Assembly: GCF_014648875.1 (NCBI RefSeq)
Contig: NZ_BMRY01000003.1
Location: 682,001 to 746,000, forward strand
Source: Streptomyces parvus
Lineage (GTDB): Bacteria; Actinomycetota; Actinomycetes; Streptomycetales; Streptomycetaceae
Reading direction: 5' to 3'
Length of the DNA stretch: 64,000 bases
The notes beneath the pieces are model-generated. The model ran no database searches and was not told where the DNA came from. It worked only from the letters and a program-made list of their open reading frames with translations. The position numbers and the translations under genes are program-made. The stretch's first letter is position 1. Each line of letters starts with the position of its first letter. This document shows positions 51,304-59,918 of this stretch, in pieces.

Positions 51304-52245
51304 CTACCTAACAGCGCTGGAGTGGTTCAGGGCCATGTACACGTCGTCGAGCGTCGGTTCCGCGTAGGCGAGCCCGGCGATGTCGGCGCCCGCCTCGTCG
51401 GTGGCCCGTACGACCGTGGCGATCTCCGTGGAGTCGTGTACGGGCACGATGAGCACCAGGCCGTCCTCGTCGTCGGGCGCGGGGTCGAGCCCGGACCGGC
51501 GCAGGACCTCGGTGGTGCGGAGCACGGCCTCGTCGGTGCGCAGGGTGACGCTCACATTCCGTGACCCCGCGCGGCCCTTGAGCTCCTCGGCGGTGCCCGA
51601 GGCGACGATCCGGCCCTTGGCGAGCACGGTGATCGAGTCGGCGAGGTAGTCCGCCTCGTCGAGGTACTGGGTGGTCAGGAGAACGGTCGCACCGTCCTTG
51701 ACCAGCCGCTCGACCACCTGCCAGAGGCCGCGCCTGGCCACCGGGTCGAGCCCGGTGGTCGGCTCGTCCAGGAAGAGCACGTCCGGCCGCCCGACCAGGC
51801 TGGCCGCCAGGTCGAGCCGCCGGCGCATGCCACCGGAGTAGGTCTTCGCGCGCCTGCGGGCGGCGTCGCTCAGCTGGAAGATCTCCAGCAGTTCGTCGGC
51901 GCGGGCGGCCGCCTCGGCCCGCCCGGCGCCCAGCAGCCGGGCGATGAGGATCAGGTTGTCCCGGCCGGAGAGCGTTTCGTCGACGGCCGCGTACTGGCCC
52001 GTCAGCCCGATGCGACGGCGGACCTCCACGCCGTCGCCGACCACATCGAACCCGGCCACCCGTGCGCGGCCCCGGGACGGCCGCAGCAGGGTGCTCAGTA
52101 TGTTGACGAGTGTCGTCTTACCGGCCCCGTTGTGGCCGAGGAGCCCGAGAACGGACCCCTTCTGCACACTCAGGCTCACATCGTCCAGCGCTGCCACCGA
52201 CCCGAAGGTCTTGCTGAGACCGGCGACTTCAATCACTGCATCCAC
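51304..52245 (-). CDS. ABC transporter ATP-binding protein, DrrA-like
   Basis: A 313-residue ATPase: Walker A GHNGAGKTT, signature YSGGMRRRLDLAASL, Walker B VLFLDEPTTGLD, and the DrrA-type C-terminal extension ending in EPTLDDVYMALN. I chose GTG 52245 since AAGGA lies 7 nt upstream; an in-frame TTG at 52302 lacks a ribosome site. It pairs with the following permease. The group is third or fourth in the leftward P450-acyltransferase-exporter run. Confidence 0.92.
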   Translation of the reverse strand: MDAVIEVAGLSKTFGSVAALDDVSLSVQKGSVLGLLGHNGAGKTTLVNILSTLLRPSRGRARVAGFDVVGDGVEVRRRIGLTGQYAAVDETLSGRDNLILIARLLGAGRAEAAARADELLEIFQLSDAARRRAKTYSGGMRRRLDLAASLVGRPDVLFLDEPTTGLDPVARRGLWQVVERLVKDGATVLLTTQYLDEADYLADSITVLAKGRIVASGTAEELKGRAGSRNVSVTLRTDEAVLRTTEVLRRSGLDPAPDDEDGLVLIVPVHDSTEIATVVRATDEAGADIAGLAYAEPTLDDVYMALNHSSAVR

Positions 52246-52327
52246 ATGCTTGTCCTTCGTTCGGCCGTCCTTCACAAGGGGGTCCGCACAATCGAACAGC
52301 AAGGAGGCGAGGAGTAGCGCGCCAGTG

Positions 52328-53533
52328 TCAATTCTTCAAATCGGCCGTCGGCTCCAGTGCCGGTCCGTCAGCAGGCCCGTCCGCAGGTCCGGGCCGCTGC
52401 GCCCCTACCGGGGTTCTGGGACGGGACTTGCCGATACGGCGCGAGACCGGGCGCTCGAAGCCGTGGCACAGGATCCAGGCCACGGCGATGGACAGGACAT
52501 AAGTGAGGGCGATCATGCCGAGCGCCTGGAGCAGCGGCCAGGTGCGCTCAGCCCTGCCGATCGGCCCGAAGATGATCACGAGGGTGTGGGTCAGGTAGAA
52601 GGCGAAGGCCAGTTCGCCCAGCCGGACCATGGTCCGGCGCTGGAAGAAGGTGCGCTCTCCCGCGATGTCGGCGGCCGCCGCGGAGGTCACGATGAGCGCG
52701 AGCGGGATCGTGGTGGGCAGCACCAGGCCGAAGGTGCCCGGCAGCCACAGGCTGCACAGGTAGCCGGGCACGACCGTCAGGAGCGCCGCCCAGAGGGGGA
52801 TCCGTATCCACTGGCCGGTCTGCAGGATCCGGGCCATGACGATGCCCAGGACGAAGTCCAGCATGCGGGTGGCCGGATGGTTGAAGACCGCCCACTGCTG
52901 GTCCCAGGACGCGTTGATGAACGGGGTCTCGGGCGCGGCGGAGACCACCAGATGGGCGACGACCGCGACCGCGACGATTCCCGCCACCACGGATCCCGCC
53001 GACAGCCAGAGCCACCGCGCGGGAATCCTGCGGATCACCCGGTACAGCAGGGGGAACGACAGATAGAAGAGCAGCTCGACGCTGAGCGACCAACTGGGCC
53101 CGTTGACACCCCAGAAGACGACCTCGTCCGACGTCCACGCCTGGACCAGGAAGAGCGACGGCAGGGTGTTGCCCCACGTCGGATCCATGCCGCGCTCGGT
53201 CAGCAGGAGCACCGCGACCAGGCACACCAGGATGTGGGAGGGGAAGATCCTCGCCAGCCGGCGGCGCCAGAAGCTCGTCGGGCGGTCGTCCTCGCGGGCC
53301 GTCCAGGCCAGGATGAATCCGCTCAGCATGAAGAAGAAGCCGACGCTGACGAACCCGATCTTCCCGAAGTACTCGTTGAGGTTCTCGTTGAGCGCCTGAT
53401 CGGTGAAGACGCCGACCTGGATGATGTGCAGGACGAACACGGCCGTGGACGAGACGCACCGCATGCCGACGAGGGAGGGCAGAAGCGATCTGCCGCGCTG
53501 TGGGCTCTGCTCCGTGTGACGCGGGGAGGACAT
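52328..53533 (-). CDS. membrane acyltransferase, acyltransferase-3 (OafA/YrhL) family
   Basis: A 401-residue protein with about ten helices. The family hallmarks are an early LHIIQVGVF segment with the catalytic-type His, GFVSVGFFFMLSGFIL, and RRRLARIFPSHIL. Members transfer acetyl or short acyl groups from CoA across the membrane to sugars, lipids or secondary metabolites. The hydrophilic Pro/Gly-rich tail is unremarkable. It sits 66 nt after the P450 stop and ahead of the DrrAB genes on the same strand. A late O-acylation of the peptide coupled to export is plausible, but it could also act on the cell wall. Confidence 0.88.
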   Translation of the reverse strand: MSSPRHTEQSPQRGRSLLPSLVGMRCVSSTAVFVLHIIQVGVFTDQALNENLNEYFGKIGFVSVGFFFMLSGFILAWTAREDDRPTSFWRRRLARIFPSHILVCLVAVLLLTERGMDPTWGNTLPSLFLVQAWTSDEVVFWGVNGPSWSLSVELLFYLSFPLLYRVIRRIPARWLWLSAGSVVAGIVAVAVVAHLVVSAAPETPFINASWDQQWAVFNHPATRMLDFVLGIVMARILQTGQWIRIPLWAALLTVVPGYLCSLWLPGTFGLVLPTTIPLALIVTSAAAADIAGERTFFQRRTMVRLGELAFAFYLTHTLVIIFGPIGRAERTWPLLQALGMIALTYVLSIAVAWILCHGFERPVSRRIGKSRPRTPVGAQRPGPADGPADGPALEPTADLKN

Positions 53534-53599
53534 GGGGAGAAACCGTTCTCGTGAGGGGACAGGGGGGAAGCGAAAGCGAAATGGGGGAACCGCCCGGCC

Positions 53600-54793
53600 T
53601 CAGTTGCCGGGGGTCCAGCGCACGGGCAGCCGGCGCACACCGCGGATGAGCATTCCGGAGACCCAGGGAAGCTCCGCCGGATCGGCGTCGAGCTCCAGAT
53701 TCGGACAGCGCTCCAGCAGTGCGCGGATGGCGATCTGCGCCTCCATCCGGGCGAGCGGCGCACCCATGCAGTAGTGGATGCCGTGCCCGAAGGCCAGATG
53801 TCCGCGGGGGTCCCGCCGGATATCGAACTCGGCGGGCGCGTCGAACCGTTCGGGGTCGCGATTGGCCGAGTTCAGTCCTACGAGCACGTACGCGTGACGC
53901 GGAATGACCACGCCGCCGATCTCCACCGGCTCGGTCGTGATCCGGTCCGTCGCGGTCTCGACGGCGCCGTCGAAACGGAGCATCTCCTCGACAGCGTTGT
54001 CAAGAAGCGACGGATCGGCCCGGAGGGCGGCCATCTGGGCCGGGTTGTCGAGCAGCGCGCGGACACCGTTGGAGATCAGGTTGATCGTCGTCTCGTGGCC
54101 GGCGATGAGCAGGAGGAAGCACATGCCGAGGAGTTCGTCGTCCGAGAGCCGGTCGTCCTCGTCGGTCATGCCCACCAACCCGCTCAGCAGGTCGTCGCCC
54201 GGGTTCACGCGCTTGTCCTCGGCCAGCTTCACCAGGTAGGTCGCGACGTTCTGCGCCGCGACCGCCTCGGCCATGGGGCTGGTGGGGGTCATCAGCTCCG
54301 TGGACCAGGCGTGGAAGGTGTCGACGTCCTCGGTCGGCACCCCGAGCAGCTGGAAGATCACCGTGATCGGCAGCGGCAAGGCGAGCGCCTTGACGAGGTC
54401 GGCCCGGTGGTCGGGGGCCGCCAGCATGGCGTCGAGCAGTTCACCGGTGACCCGCTCGATACCGGGTCGCAGCGCCTCGATCCGGCGCCCGGTGAATTCA
54501 CGGACCACGAGTTTACGCAGCCGGGTGTGGCGGGGTGGGTCGCTCTGGAGCATATTGCTGAAGGATCCGGCGCCGGGCTCCTCCCCGAGCAGCATCGGAA
54601 GCGGCTGCTTGCTCAGCCGGGCGTCCATGAGTGCCTCGCGTGCCTCCTGATATCCGACGATCAGCCAGACCTCCTGCCCGTCAGGAGTTCTGACTTTGTG
54701 TACGGGGCCGCGCGCCCGCAGCTCTTCGTAGACCGGGTACGGATCGATCGTGAATTCTGAACCGTCAGCGCCCAGATCGATTAATTCAGTCAT
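53600..54793 (-). CDS. cytochrome P450 with a TTA codon
   Basis: A complete P450 of about 397 residues: I-helix AGHETT, ExxR as EEMLR, haem loop FGHGIHYCMG followed by APLAR. It resembles the broad CYP107-like group of secondary-metabolite P450s. ATG 54793 is preferred; a TTG at 54802 is in frame, and neither has a strong ribosome site. Codon 4 is TTA, the rare leucine codon read by the bldA tRNA in Streptomyces, so translation may be tied to development. It heads the leftward gene group and diverges from the methyltransferase. The tailoring substrate is unknown. Confidence 0.93.
   Translation of the reverse strand: MTELIDLGADGSEFTIDPYPVYEELRARGPVHKVRTPDGQEVWLIVGYQEAREALMDARLSKQPLPMLLGEEPGAGSFSNMLQSDPPRHTRLRKLVVREFTGRRIEALRPGIERVTGELLDAMLAAPDHRADLVKALALPLPITVIFQLLGVPTEDVDTFHAWSTELMTPTSPMAEAVAAQNVATYLVKLAEDKRVNPGDDLLSGLVGMTDEDDRLSDDELLGMCFLLLIAGHETTINLISNGVRALLDNPAQMAALRADPSLLDNAVEEMLRFDGAVETATDRITTEPVEIGGVVIPRHAYVLVGLNSANRDPERFDAPAEFDIRRDPRGHLAFGHGIHYCMGAPLARMEAQIAIRALLERCPNLELDADPAELPWVSGMLIRGVRRLPVRWTPGN
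54782..54784 (-). promoter_or_regulatory. TTA (bldA-type) leucine codon, codon 4 of the P450
   Basis: The minus strand reads ATG ACT GAA TTA ATC GAT. I found no other in-frame TTA while scanning the window. TTA near the start is the usual place for bldA-dependent control in Streptomyces; the effect here is inferred. Confidence 0.8.
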
Positions 54794-55072
54794 GAATGGC
54801 AACTTTTTCTGTCGGACTGCAAATGGACTGCAAGAACCCTAAGCATCTCTATCCGGCCCGGACGTGCGCGCATTGATTTTTTCGAATTAACTTCGGCGAA
54901 TTGGCTGAATATATCGATCGAGTTGAGCAAACTTGTCTATCGAAATCTTCGCTACAGCCTTCTGCGACCAGGCCCGGCACGGCCATGCTGGCCTCGTTCG
55001 CCGCTCAGGCATGCGCATATCGGACCGTGCAGCACTGATGGCTGGGCGTCTGAAAGCTACCGAGGGGAACCG
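54794..55072. promoter_or_regulatory. AT-rich divergent promoter region, P450 / methyltransferase
   Basis: 279 bp between divergent genes, clearly AT-richer than neighbours around 54850-54960. A CGAATT element occurs twice (near 54883 and 54897). Promoters in both directions are expected, but I cannot place their hexamers. GAGGGG precedes the methyltransferase ATG. Confidence 0.45.
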
Positions 55073-56071
55073 ATGCCTTCCAGCAGTCTCGACCGAGCCA
55101 TGTTCGGGTTGTTCTCGACACATGCTCTGCATCTGGCCGACAAGCACGGTGTCTTCGCCCGGCTGCTGGCCGAAGGCCCGGCCACCCCGGCGTCCGTCGC
55201 CGCCGCCCGGGGGATCGACGAGGAGACCCTGGAGCGGCTTCTGCTGGTCCTGGCGTCGGTGTCGGTGGTCGAACGGGGCGCCGACGGCACGTACCGCGTC
55301 GCGGAGGGGCTCGGCCCCTTCCTCGACACCGAAAGCCCCCGCTACATCGGCGACTTCGTGCGTCACCTGGTCACGAACACGACGGGGCAGCTGGACCGGC
55401 TCGACGACTACCTGACACGCGGCAAGGCCGTCGCGGACGCGGGCCGGCCGACGCCGTTCGACACGATCTACCGGGACGAGCAGGCCACCCGCGAGTTCCT
55501 CGACGCCATGTGGAACCTGAGCTTCGGGGTGTCCGAGGAACTGGTACGGCTCGCCGGACTCGACGACGTCCGGCAACTGGTGGACGTGGGCGGTGCCAGC
55601 GGCGCGTTCGCGGTGGCGGCACTGACCCGGTACCCGGAACTGAACGTCACGGTCTTCGATCTCCCGGAGGTCGGCCCCTTCCTGGAGCAGACCCGGGGGG
55701 AGCAGGGTCTCGACGACCGCCTCGCCTTCGCCGGCGGCGACTTCTTCCGCGACCCGCTGCCCGCGGCGGACTGTCTCTCCTTCGGCTACATCCTCTCCGA
55801 CTGGGACGACAAGACCTGCGTCGATCTGCTCCGCAAGGCGTACGACGCCTGCGCCGACGGAGGCCGAGTCCTGCTGATGGAGCGTCTCTTCGACGAGGAC
55901 GGCGGCCCGTTGGCGACGGCGGTGATGAACCTCTCCATGCATGTGGAGACCGAGGGACGGCACCGCACGGCGGCCGAGTACGAGGGACTGCTGCGGGAAG
56001 CCGGCTTCGCGGACTGCTCCGTGCACCGCTCCACCTGGGACAAGCACCTGGTCGTCGGGAGGAAGGCATGA
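55073..56071 (+). CDS. SAM-dependent methyltransferase, acetylserotonin O-MT-like family
   Basis: 332 residues from ATG 55073, which follows GAGGGG. An N-terminal winged-helix dimerisation domain (about 10-100) precedes a Rossmann domain with VDVGGASGAFAV for SAM, FDLPEV, and GGDFFRDPLP. In O-methyltransferases of this family the catalytic base is the His of LHDWDD; here the segment is ILSDWDD, with Ser242 in that place. This suggests C-methylation or another mechanism, since family members acting on hydroxylated aromatic amino acids are known as C-methyltransferases. Its stop overlaps the next gene by 4 nt, so both work on one pathway, probably an aromatic amino-acid building block. Confidence 0.88.
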   Translation: MPSSSLDRAMFGLFSTHALHLADKHGVFARLLAEGPATPASVAAARGIDEETLERLLLVLASVSVVERGADGTYRVAEGLGPFLDTESPRYIGDFVRHLVTNTTGQLDRLDDYLTRGKAVADAGRPTPFDTIYRDEQATREFLDAMWNLSFGVSEELVRLAGLDDVRQLVDVGGASGAFAVAALTRYPELNVTVFDLPEVGPFLEQTRGEQGLDDRLAFAGGDFFRDPLPAADCLSFGYILSDWDDKTCVDLLRKAYDACADGGRVLLMERLFDEDGGPLATAVMNLSMHVETEGRHRTAAEYEGLLREAGFADCSVHRSTWDKHLVVGRKA

Positions 56072-57237
56072 CCACGGCGCCGGCCCTCGCCACGGAACGC
56101 TTTCTGACCGCCCAGCAGCGGGAGATCGCGCGGTTGCAGCGGATGCGCGGTCGCGCCTGCCTGGAGCCCGCGGAGGCGGACGCCCTCGCGAGCCTGCACG
56201 ACTCCCTCCCCCTCGATCCGGCCGGCGCCGACGAGGCCACCGCGCTGCTGACCCGGTCGGTCAGCCGCGAGCTGGAGATACCCGAGTACTACCGCTACAC
56301 CTGCCTGCACGTCTACGGCTGGTTCCTCGACTTCTTCCCCGACGACCCCGTCGCCGGGGCGCTGCTGGCTCTGCACACCACCCTGACCGATCTGCTGGAG
56401 GTGGAGCGCGCGGCGTGGGTGGCGGGTACGGAGCCGGAGTGCGGCGACGAGCGGATCAAGCGCCTGGACCACGCGACCGTGGCCGTCCGCGCCACCGTCG
56501 TCAACCATCTCCTCCAGGTCCGGATCGGGGACCTCGTCGACCGGGCCGCGGCCGATCCGGAGCTGGCCCGCCGCACCGCGCTGCTGGCCGAGTGCACCCG
56601 GTTCCCGCGCTCCGACCGGCACGAGGAGAACGTCTTCCTGCGCGCGGTCCAGTGCTGCGAGACCCTGTTCTTCCTGATCCGCCGGCTCTCGGTGGAGACG
56701 ACCGCGAACAAGGACGAGTTCCCGGCGCGGGCCGCCGCCCGGCTGGAGCTCGCCGTCGTCTGCGCCGGTCTGCTCAACGACGTCTTCGGCGTGCTGCGGA
56801 CCATGACCCCGGAAGGCTTCATGACCTTCCGGGACTTCACCGGTGCCGCCAGCGCCGTCCAGTCGCTGAACTACCACACGATGGAGATCTCGGTCTACGG
56901 GTACGACCCGCGCAAGGCCGAGGTGTTCAAGGCCGTGGACCACCTGGAAGTGCTCAACGACGACCGAGTCCGAGCCCACCGTCCGTTGTCGGCCTCCCTC
57001 GCCGACACGGCCGACCCGCGGCTCCGCAAGGGCTGGGCCGAGCTGGACAGGGCGCTGGCCAAATGGCGCGGCGGGCACTACCGGTTCGCCCGGACCTACC
57101 TTCCCTCGGACACGCCCGCCTCCGGCGGCACCGACGGGGCGGCCTATGTGAAGCGGTTCGTCAAGAAGGACGCCTGCGTGGCCGGCGCCGACCCCTTCGG
57201 CGGACTACCGCTCCTCTCCGGCTTCCTCTACCGATGA
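56068..57237 (+). CDS. haem protein of the tryptophan 2,3-dioxygenase superfamily
   Basis: 389 residues. The centre carries TPEGFMTFRDFTGAASAVQS, a close echo of the tryptophan dioxygenase segment around its substrate pocket. The C-terminus has WRGGH followed by ASGGTDGAAY, matching the WRxxH haem ligand (His337 here) and the GTGGSSG loop of that family. The superfamily includes tryptophan dioxygenases and haem-dependent aromatic hydroxylases that act on tyrosine or tryptophan derivatives in natural-product pathways. Divergence elsewhere means I cannot tell which. It is coupled (ATGA) to the methyltransferase, so a hydroxylated and methylated aromatic amino acid, or a kynurenine-type unit, is a reasonable inference. 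No formamidase or kynureninase is seen nearby. Confidence 0.8.
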   Translation: MTTAPALATERFLTAQQREIARLQRMRGRACLEPAEADALASLHDSLPLDPAGADEATALLTRSVSRELEIPEYYRYTCLHVYGWFLDFFPDDPVAGALLALHTTLTDLLEVERAAWVAGTEPECGDERIKRLDHATVAVRATVVNHLLQVRIGDLVDRAAADPELARRTALLAECTRFPRSDRHEENVFLRAVQCCETLFFLIRRLSVETTANKDEFPARAAARLELAVVCAGLLNDVFGVLRTMTPEGFMTFRDFTGAASAVQSLNYHTMEISVYGYDPRKAEVFKAVDHLEVLNDDRVRAHRPLSASLADTADPRLRKGWAELDRALAKWRGGHYRFARTYLPSDTPASGGTDGAAYVKRFVKKDACVAGADPFGGLPLLSGFLYR

Positions 57238-57255
57238 GAGGACCGGACGTACCGA

Positions 57256-57290
57256 CGGGACGGCCGGGCCTACCCGCGGGACGGCCGGGC
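57256..57290. repeat. 14-bp direct repeat in convergent gap
   Basis: CGGGACGGCCGGGC occurs at 57256-57269 and again at 57277-57290, between the haem-protein stop and the kinase stop. It may help terminate transcription through its GC-rich palindromic parts, but there is no clean long hairpin. Confidence 0.6.
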
Positions 57291-57302
57291 GCTCATCACC
57301 TC

Positions 57303-58541
57303 TCACGCCCGCGCCGTTGTCCCGTGCAGCGGCAGGGTCGCCAGGACCCGCCAGCCGTCGTCGCCGTAGGGGCCCGCGGTGAACTCCCCGCCCAGCACGG
57401 CGACCCGCTCGGTGAGGGCCAGCAGACCCGTACCCCCGCCGGACCGGTTCCCGCCGAAGCCGGCGGGGCCGATGGCCTGTGCGCTGTTGCTGACCTCGAC
57501 GACCAGGGCCCGTTCCCGGCCGTCGTCGGCGATGCGCACCGAGACGCGTACCGCCGTCGTGGACGCCGCGTGCCTCCGTACGTTGGTGAGCGCCTCCACC
57601 ACCGTCCGGTGCGCGGTCTCCGCCACCTCCCGGGGCACCTCCGCGATCGCCTCGTCGGTGAGCGCGCACTCGTAGCCGACCTCGGTGTAGCCGGAGGTCG
57701 TGAACCGCTGCACCAGGTCGGCGATGTCACGCACCCCGTACGGAGCGGAACGCACGTCCCCCGCACCCGCGGACGAGCCGTCCGCACCGGAGGTGTTGAG
57801 CATCGAGACGGTGCGGTCGAGCGAGGCCAGCGCCTGGAGCCCGGCGGCCTCGATGCGTTCGAGGAGCGGCAGCACCTGTTCGTGCCGGCCGGCGCCGCCC
57901 ACCACCTGCGCGGCCTGGGCGAGCACGACGATCCCCGAGACGTCGTGCGCCACGAAGTCGTGCAGATCGGCGGCGAGTTGGGTGCGCTGCGCCTTGCGTG
58001 CCTCGTGCACCGAGCGCGTACGCCGCGAGTCCAGCGACCTCAGATAGCCGCCGACCACGGCCGCGCCCCCGCCGACCAGCATGAACATCGCGCTCTGCCC
58101 GAGCGTCTGCGCGACGGTCGGTGGGATCTCGAGACGCAGCAGTACGGTCGACTCGCTGAGGGCCAGCGCGCCGCCCAGCGGCAACGCCCGGCGGGGCGGC
58201 TCGAAGCGCACGACCATGAAGATCATGAACAACGACACGGTGATCTCGACCAGGGCCATCAGCCCGGCGTGCCCCTCCGACCTGGAGGGGCGCCCGATCA
58301 GGGTGCCGAGCGCGGTGACCACGGCGACCGTGGCCGCCGCCGGGGCGAGCACCGGCCGCGCCTTCGGCCACCAGCCCAGCACCGTGAAGGTGACCACGAC
58401 CGTCACGGCCATCGGTACGACGGTCTTCCAGCCCGCCTCGGTCCAGGTGAACACGGCCGCGAGCAGGGCGAGTACGGACACGCCCGTGCACGCGGCCCGG
58501 GCAACCCCGGCAGGCAGGCCGCGATGTGGATTCAGGAGCAT
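57303..58541 (-). CDS. sensor histidine kinase, HisKA_3 class
   Basis: 412 residues. About five or six helices fill the first 170 residues with almost no extracytoplasmic loops, so it probably senses the membrane or something in it. The phospho-acceptor His lies in AADLHDFVAHDVSG; the ATPase domain shows EALTNVRRHA (N box) and GGGTGLLALTERV (G box). This class phosphorylates NarL/LuxR regulators. No regulator is adjacent; the one at 5147-5797 is the only candidate in the window. The stop lies close to the convergent haem-protein gene. Confidence 0.9.
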   Translation of the reverse strand: MLLNPHRGLPAGVARAACTGVSVLALLAAVFTWTEAGWKTVVPMAVTVVVTFTVLGWWPKARPVLAPAAATVAVVTALGTLIGRPSRSEGHAGLMALVEITVSLFMIFMVVRFEPPRRALPLGGALALSESTVLLRLEIPPTVAQTLGQSAMFMLVGGGAAVVGGYLRSLDSRRTRSVHEARKAQRTQLAADLHDFVAHDVSGIVVLAQAAQVVGGAGRHEQVLPLLERIEAAGLQALASLDRTVSMLNTSGADGSSAGAGDVRSAPYGVRDIADLVQRFTTSGYTEVGYECALTDEAIAEVPREVAETAHRTVVEALTNVRRHAASTTAVRVSVRIADDGRERALVVEVSNSAQAIGPAGFGGNRSGGGTGLLALTERVAVLGGEFTAGPYGDDGWRVLATLPLHGTTARA

Positions 58542-58609
58542 TTCCCGGAGTGTAATCAGCCGTGTGCCGCCGCGTGCGGTCCGCCCGCTGACGGATCGGA
58601 GATCATGAG
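58542..58609. promoter_or_regulatory. short divergent region, kinase / SRPBCC-like gene
   Basis: 68 bp between divergent starts. There is little room, so promoters likely overlap the coding ends. A CGGAG ribosome site precedes ATG 58610. Nothing else is identifiable. Confidence 0.3.
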
Positions 58610-59146
58610 ATGAGCACGGGTGAACGGACCGCCATGGACCGCCTTCTGCCCCACTGGCACTTCAGGGAGGTGCACAGCCTGGCGGTCCCGGCGGACCAGG
58701 AGACGGTGATGTCCGCCGTCTACGAGGCCGTCTGGTCGGAAGCACCGATCGCACGCGCCCTGATGGCGGTGACGGGCGCGGACGTGTCGGCCGAACGGCG
58801 CATCGTCACCGACTCGCTGAGCGCCATGGGCGATGTCATCCCCTCCGGCGGCGACGAGTTCCTCTTCGCCGGTATCCAGGCGCTGGACGACATTCCCCGG
58901 CCGGAGGGGACCACCGCCGAGCTGGTGGAGCGGTGCACGGACCCCGGGATCGTCAAGGTCGGGATGAACGTCCGGTTCGCCGGGGGAGTGCTCAGCACGG
59001 AGACCCGGGTGCTGGCCACGGACGAACGGACCCGCCGCAGGTTCCGCCCCTACTGGCTGTTCATCCGGTTCGGGAGCGGTCTCACCCGGCAGTCCATGCT
59101 GCGCGCGATCCGCGGACGGGCCCTGCGGCAGGCGGCCGCGGGCTGA
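58610..59146 (+). CDS. conserved hypothetical protein, SRPBCC-like
   Basis: 178 residues with no signal peptide or membrane segment. The pattern of an early HSLAVPADQETVMSAVYE helix entry, a central beta-rich part and a C-terminal STETRVLATDERTRRRFRPYW, then RQSMLRAIRGRAL, resembles small actinobacterial proteins of the SRPBCC (START-like, ligand-binding) fold. That is family resemblance by eye. It lies singly between the kinase and a thioesterase on opposite strands. A role in binding a hydrophobic intermediate is possible but unproven. Confidence 0.7.
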   Translation: MSTGERTAMDRLLPHWHFREVHSLAVPADQETVMSAVYEAVWSEAPIARALMAVTGADVSAERRIVTDSLSAMGDVIPSGGDEFLFAGIQALDDIPRPEGTTAELVERCTDPGIVKVGMNVRFAGGVLSTETRVLATDERTRRRFRPYWLFIRFGSGLTRQSMLRAIRGRALRQAAAG

Positions 59147-59162
59147 CGGGACCGCTCGTTCT

Positions 59163-59918
59163 TCAGCCGCTCCGGACGGTGTGCAGCGCGGTCAGCCGCT
59201 CGGGCAGCCGCGCCCACACCTCCGGGGTGTAGAAGTGCCCGCCCGGCAGCCGGTCGACTGCGAACGGCCCCTTGGCCAGGGGGCGCCAGCTCTCCGCGGC
59301 CCGGGCGTCGACCACGTCCCCCTCGCCGTAGAGGACCTGCATCGGCGCGGCCACCGTCGCGCCCTCCGGGTGCCGGTAGGTGTCGACGACCCGCAGATCG
59401 GCACGGAAGACATCCACGGCCATCTGCCGCAGCTCCGGCTCGGCGAGCACCGCCGACGACGCCTGGCCGACCCCGCCCATCCAGTTCAGCAGCTCCTCGT
59501 CGCTGTCGCCCGAGGACGGTGAGATCCCGCGTGTTTCGGCCACCTGGGCCGGGGAGGCGGCCGCCGACACGATCAGGGCGCTCGGCGGCCGGTCGCCGTC
59601 GGCGCTCCTCTCCAGTCGGCGGGCGAGATCGAAGGCGACCCAGGCGCCCATGCTGTGCCCCGCCAGGAGGTAGGGCCTCTCGCCGAGGGAGCGCACGGCC
59701 GCCAGCGCGTCCCGCATGAGCTCCTCCCAGTCGGCGGCGAAGGGGACGGTGAACCGCCCTTCCCGTCCGGGATAGCAGTACAGCGCCAACTCCACGTCCG
59801 GTGGCAGCGCTTCGGCCCAGGAGCGGAAGGCTGCAGTGCCCCCGCCGGCGAAGCTGACGCACAGCAGGGTCCGTCCGGCGCGCGGACGGGGCAGGGGACG
59901 GAACAGTGACGCCGGCAT
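59163..59918 (-). CDS. type II (editing) thioesterase
   Basis: 251 residues, alpha/beta-hydrolase: FAGGGTAAFRSWAEALP near the N-terminus, nucleophile Ser89 in GHSMG, and the catalytic His in GGHFYTP. These match the RifR/GrsT-type stand-alone thioesterases that remove wrong or stalled acyl groups from carrier domains of NRPS and PKS. ATG 59918 with GGGAG upstream is chosen; longer in-frame openings lack family similarity. With three trans-loaded modules, an editing enzyme would be especially useful. It converges on the SRPBCC-like gene with only 16 bp between their stops. Confidence 0.93.
   Translation of the reverse strand: MPASLFRPLPRPRAGRTLLCVSFAGGGTAAFRSWAEALPPDVELALYCYPGREGRFTVPFAADWEELMRDALAAVRSLGERPYLLAGHSMGAWVAFDLARRLERSADGDRPPSALIVSAAASPAQVAETRGISPSSGDSDEELLNWMGGVGQASSAVLAEPELRQMAVDVFRADLRVVDTYRHPEGATVAAPMQVLYGEGDVVDARAAESWRPLAKGPFAVDRLPGGHFYTPEVWARLPERLTALHTVRSG

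Noticed and set aside
56068..57237. Terpene synthase for the all-helical protein after the methyltransferase
   Set aside because: No DDxxD or NSE motif; instead WRxxH and the tryptophan-dioxygenase segment are present.
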